32,083 nt of DNA, taken from JBBDXA01 sp040902585 (GTDB lineage Bacteria; Planctomycetota; Phycisphaerae; Phycisphaerales; Phycisphaeraceae). Below the pieces are notes generated by a model. The model worked only from the letters and a program-made list of their open reading frames with translations. It had not been told where the DNA came from and ran no database searches. Shown here one piece after another: positions 32,013 to 32,083 of the stretch (the first letter of the stretch is position 1; each line of letters begins with the position of its first letter). A program made the position numbers and the translations under genes. Location of the stretch: assembly GCA_040902585.1 (NCBI GenBank), contig JBBDXA010000114.1:1-32083 (forward strand). Reading direction: 5' to 3'.

Positions 32013-32079
32013 GCTTACCCATCTTCTGTGGCGGGCGCCATCGGGTGCCATGGGCAAGCGGAGTCTTCGGAGCTTACCC
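32013..32079. repeat. Imperfect hairpin and direct repeat at the right edge
   Basis: GGGCAAGC (32052-32059) can pair with GCTTACCC (32072-32079) with one mismatch. A second GCTTACCC lies at 32013-32020. It is probably a copy of a dispersed palindromic repeat cut by the window edge. Confidence 0.5.
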
Positions 32080-32083
32080 GTGC

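Noticed and set aside
1..32083. CRISPR array, complete tRNA/rRNA genes, intact transposase
   Set aside because: The repeats present are short tandem units or palindromes without regular unique spacers; the only tRNA-like sequence is a 3' half; no transposase motif was seen.

Overview
This 32 kb, high-GC window reads as chromosome from a planctomycete-like bacterium (PVC group). The signs are a very large secreted protein ending in the Pirellula/Verrucomicrobium-type c-heme domain, SGNH-like secreted proteins, a prepilin-like protein of the planctomycete style, a DUF4432 sugar-epimerase-like protein, and many short intergenic palindromes next to stop codons. The prepilin style (a PALSKSR..A helix followed by CGSNLRQ) leans towards Phycisphaerae, but the class is inferred, not shown.

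Layout. (1) 1-1032: the likely end of an integrated element. It holds a DUF4062 gene (minus strand, running off the left edge) and a 3' half of tRNA-Thr(UGU) without its 5' half, which looks like an attachment-site scar. (2) 1218-9477: a 1612-residue secreted redox protein (SGNH-like, beta-propeller, HEAT, F5/8C, blue-copper and cytochrome c domains), a large secreted lectin-like protein, and a membrane-anchored dual-specificity phosphatase. (3) 9584-12907: a promoter, an NfeD/YqiJ-like membrane protein, a flotillin (YqiK-like), and a lipoprotein with a recent 42-bp duplication. (4) 12895-15514 (minus): a TPR protein, an SGNH-family secreted protein and a small membrane protein, probably co-transcribed. 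(5) 15539-16067 (minus): a frame-disrupted zinc-ribbon membrane protein followed by a terminator. (6) 16147-18178: gatC, a ROK sugar kinase driven by a promoter built on a 14-bp tandem repeat, a candidate small RNA with its own promoter and terminator, and yjbQ. (7) 18399-21247: a prepilin-like protein, a DUF4432 protein, an FmdB-type zinc ribbon and an orphan cyclic-phosphate-processing receiver domain. (8) 21319-24293 (minus): the three-gene proton-translocating transhydrogenase operon pntAA-pntAB-pntB, with repeats in both gaps. (9) 24518-31913: surface-polysaccharide genes. gmd and a GT4 glycosyltransferase lie on the plus strand. Facing them are an ABC-2 exporter (Wzm/Wzt), a CMP-sugar synthetase-like protein, a DUF115/MptE-like protein and a DxD glycosyltransferase.

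How the genes work together. Region 9 is the clearest module: nucleotide-sugar synthesis (GDP-4-keto-6-deoxymannose and probably a CMP-activated acidic sugar), chain assembly by glycosyltransferases, and export by a Wzm/Wzt transporter whose ATPase carries a C-terminal glycan-recognition-type extension. The pnt operon supplies NADPH from the proton gradient. Most other genes are single functions without an obvious shared pathway. I found no CRISPR array, no complete tRNA or rRNA gene and no intact transposase.
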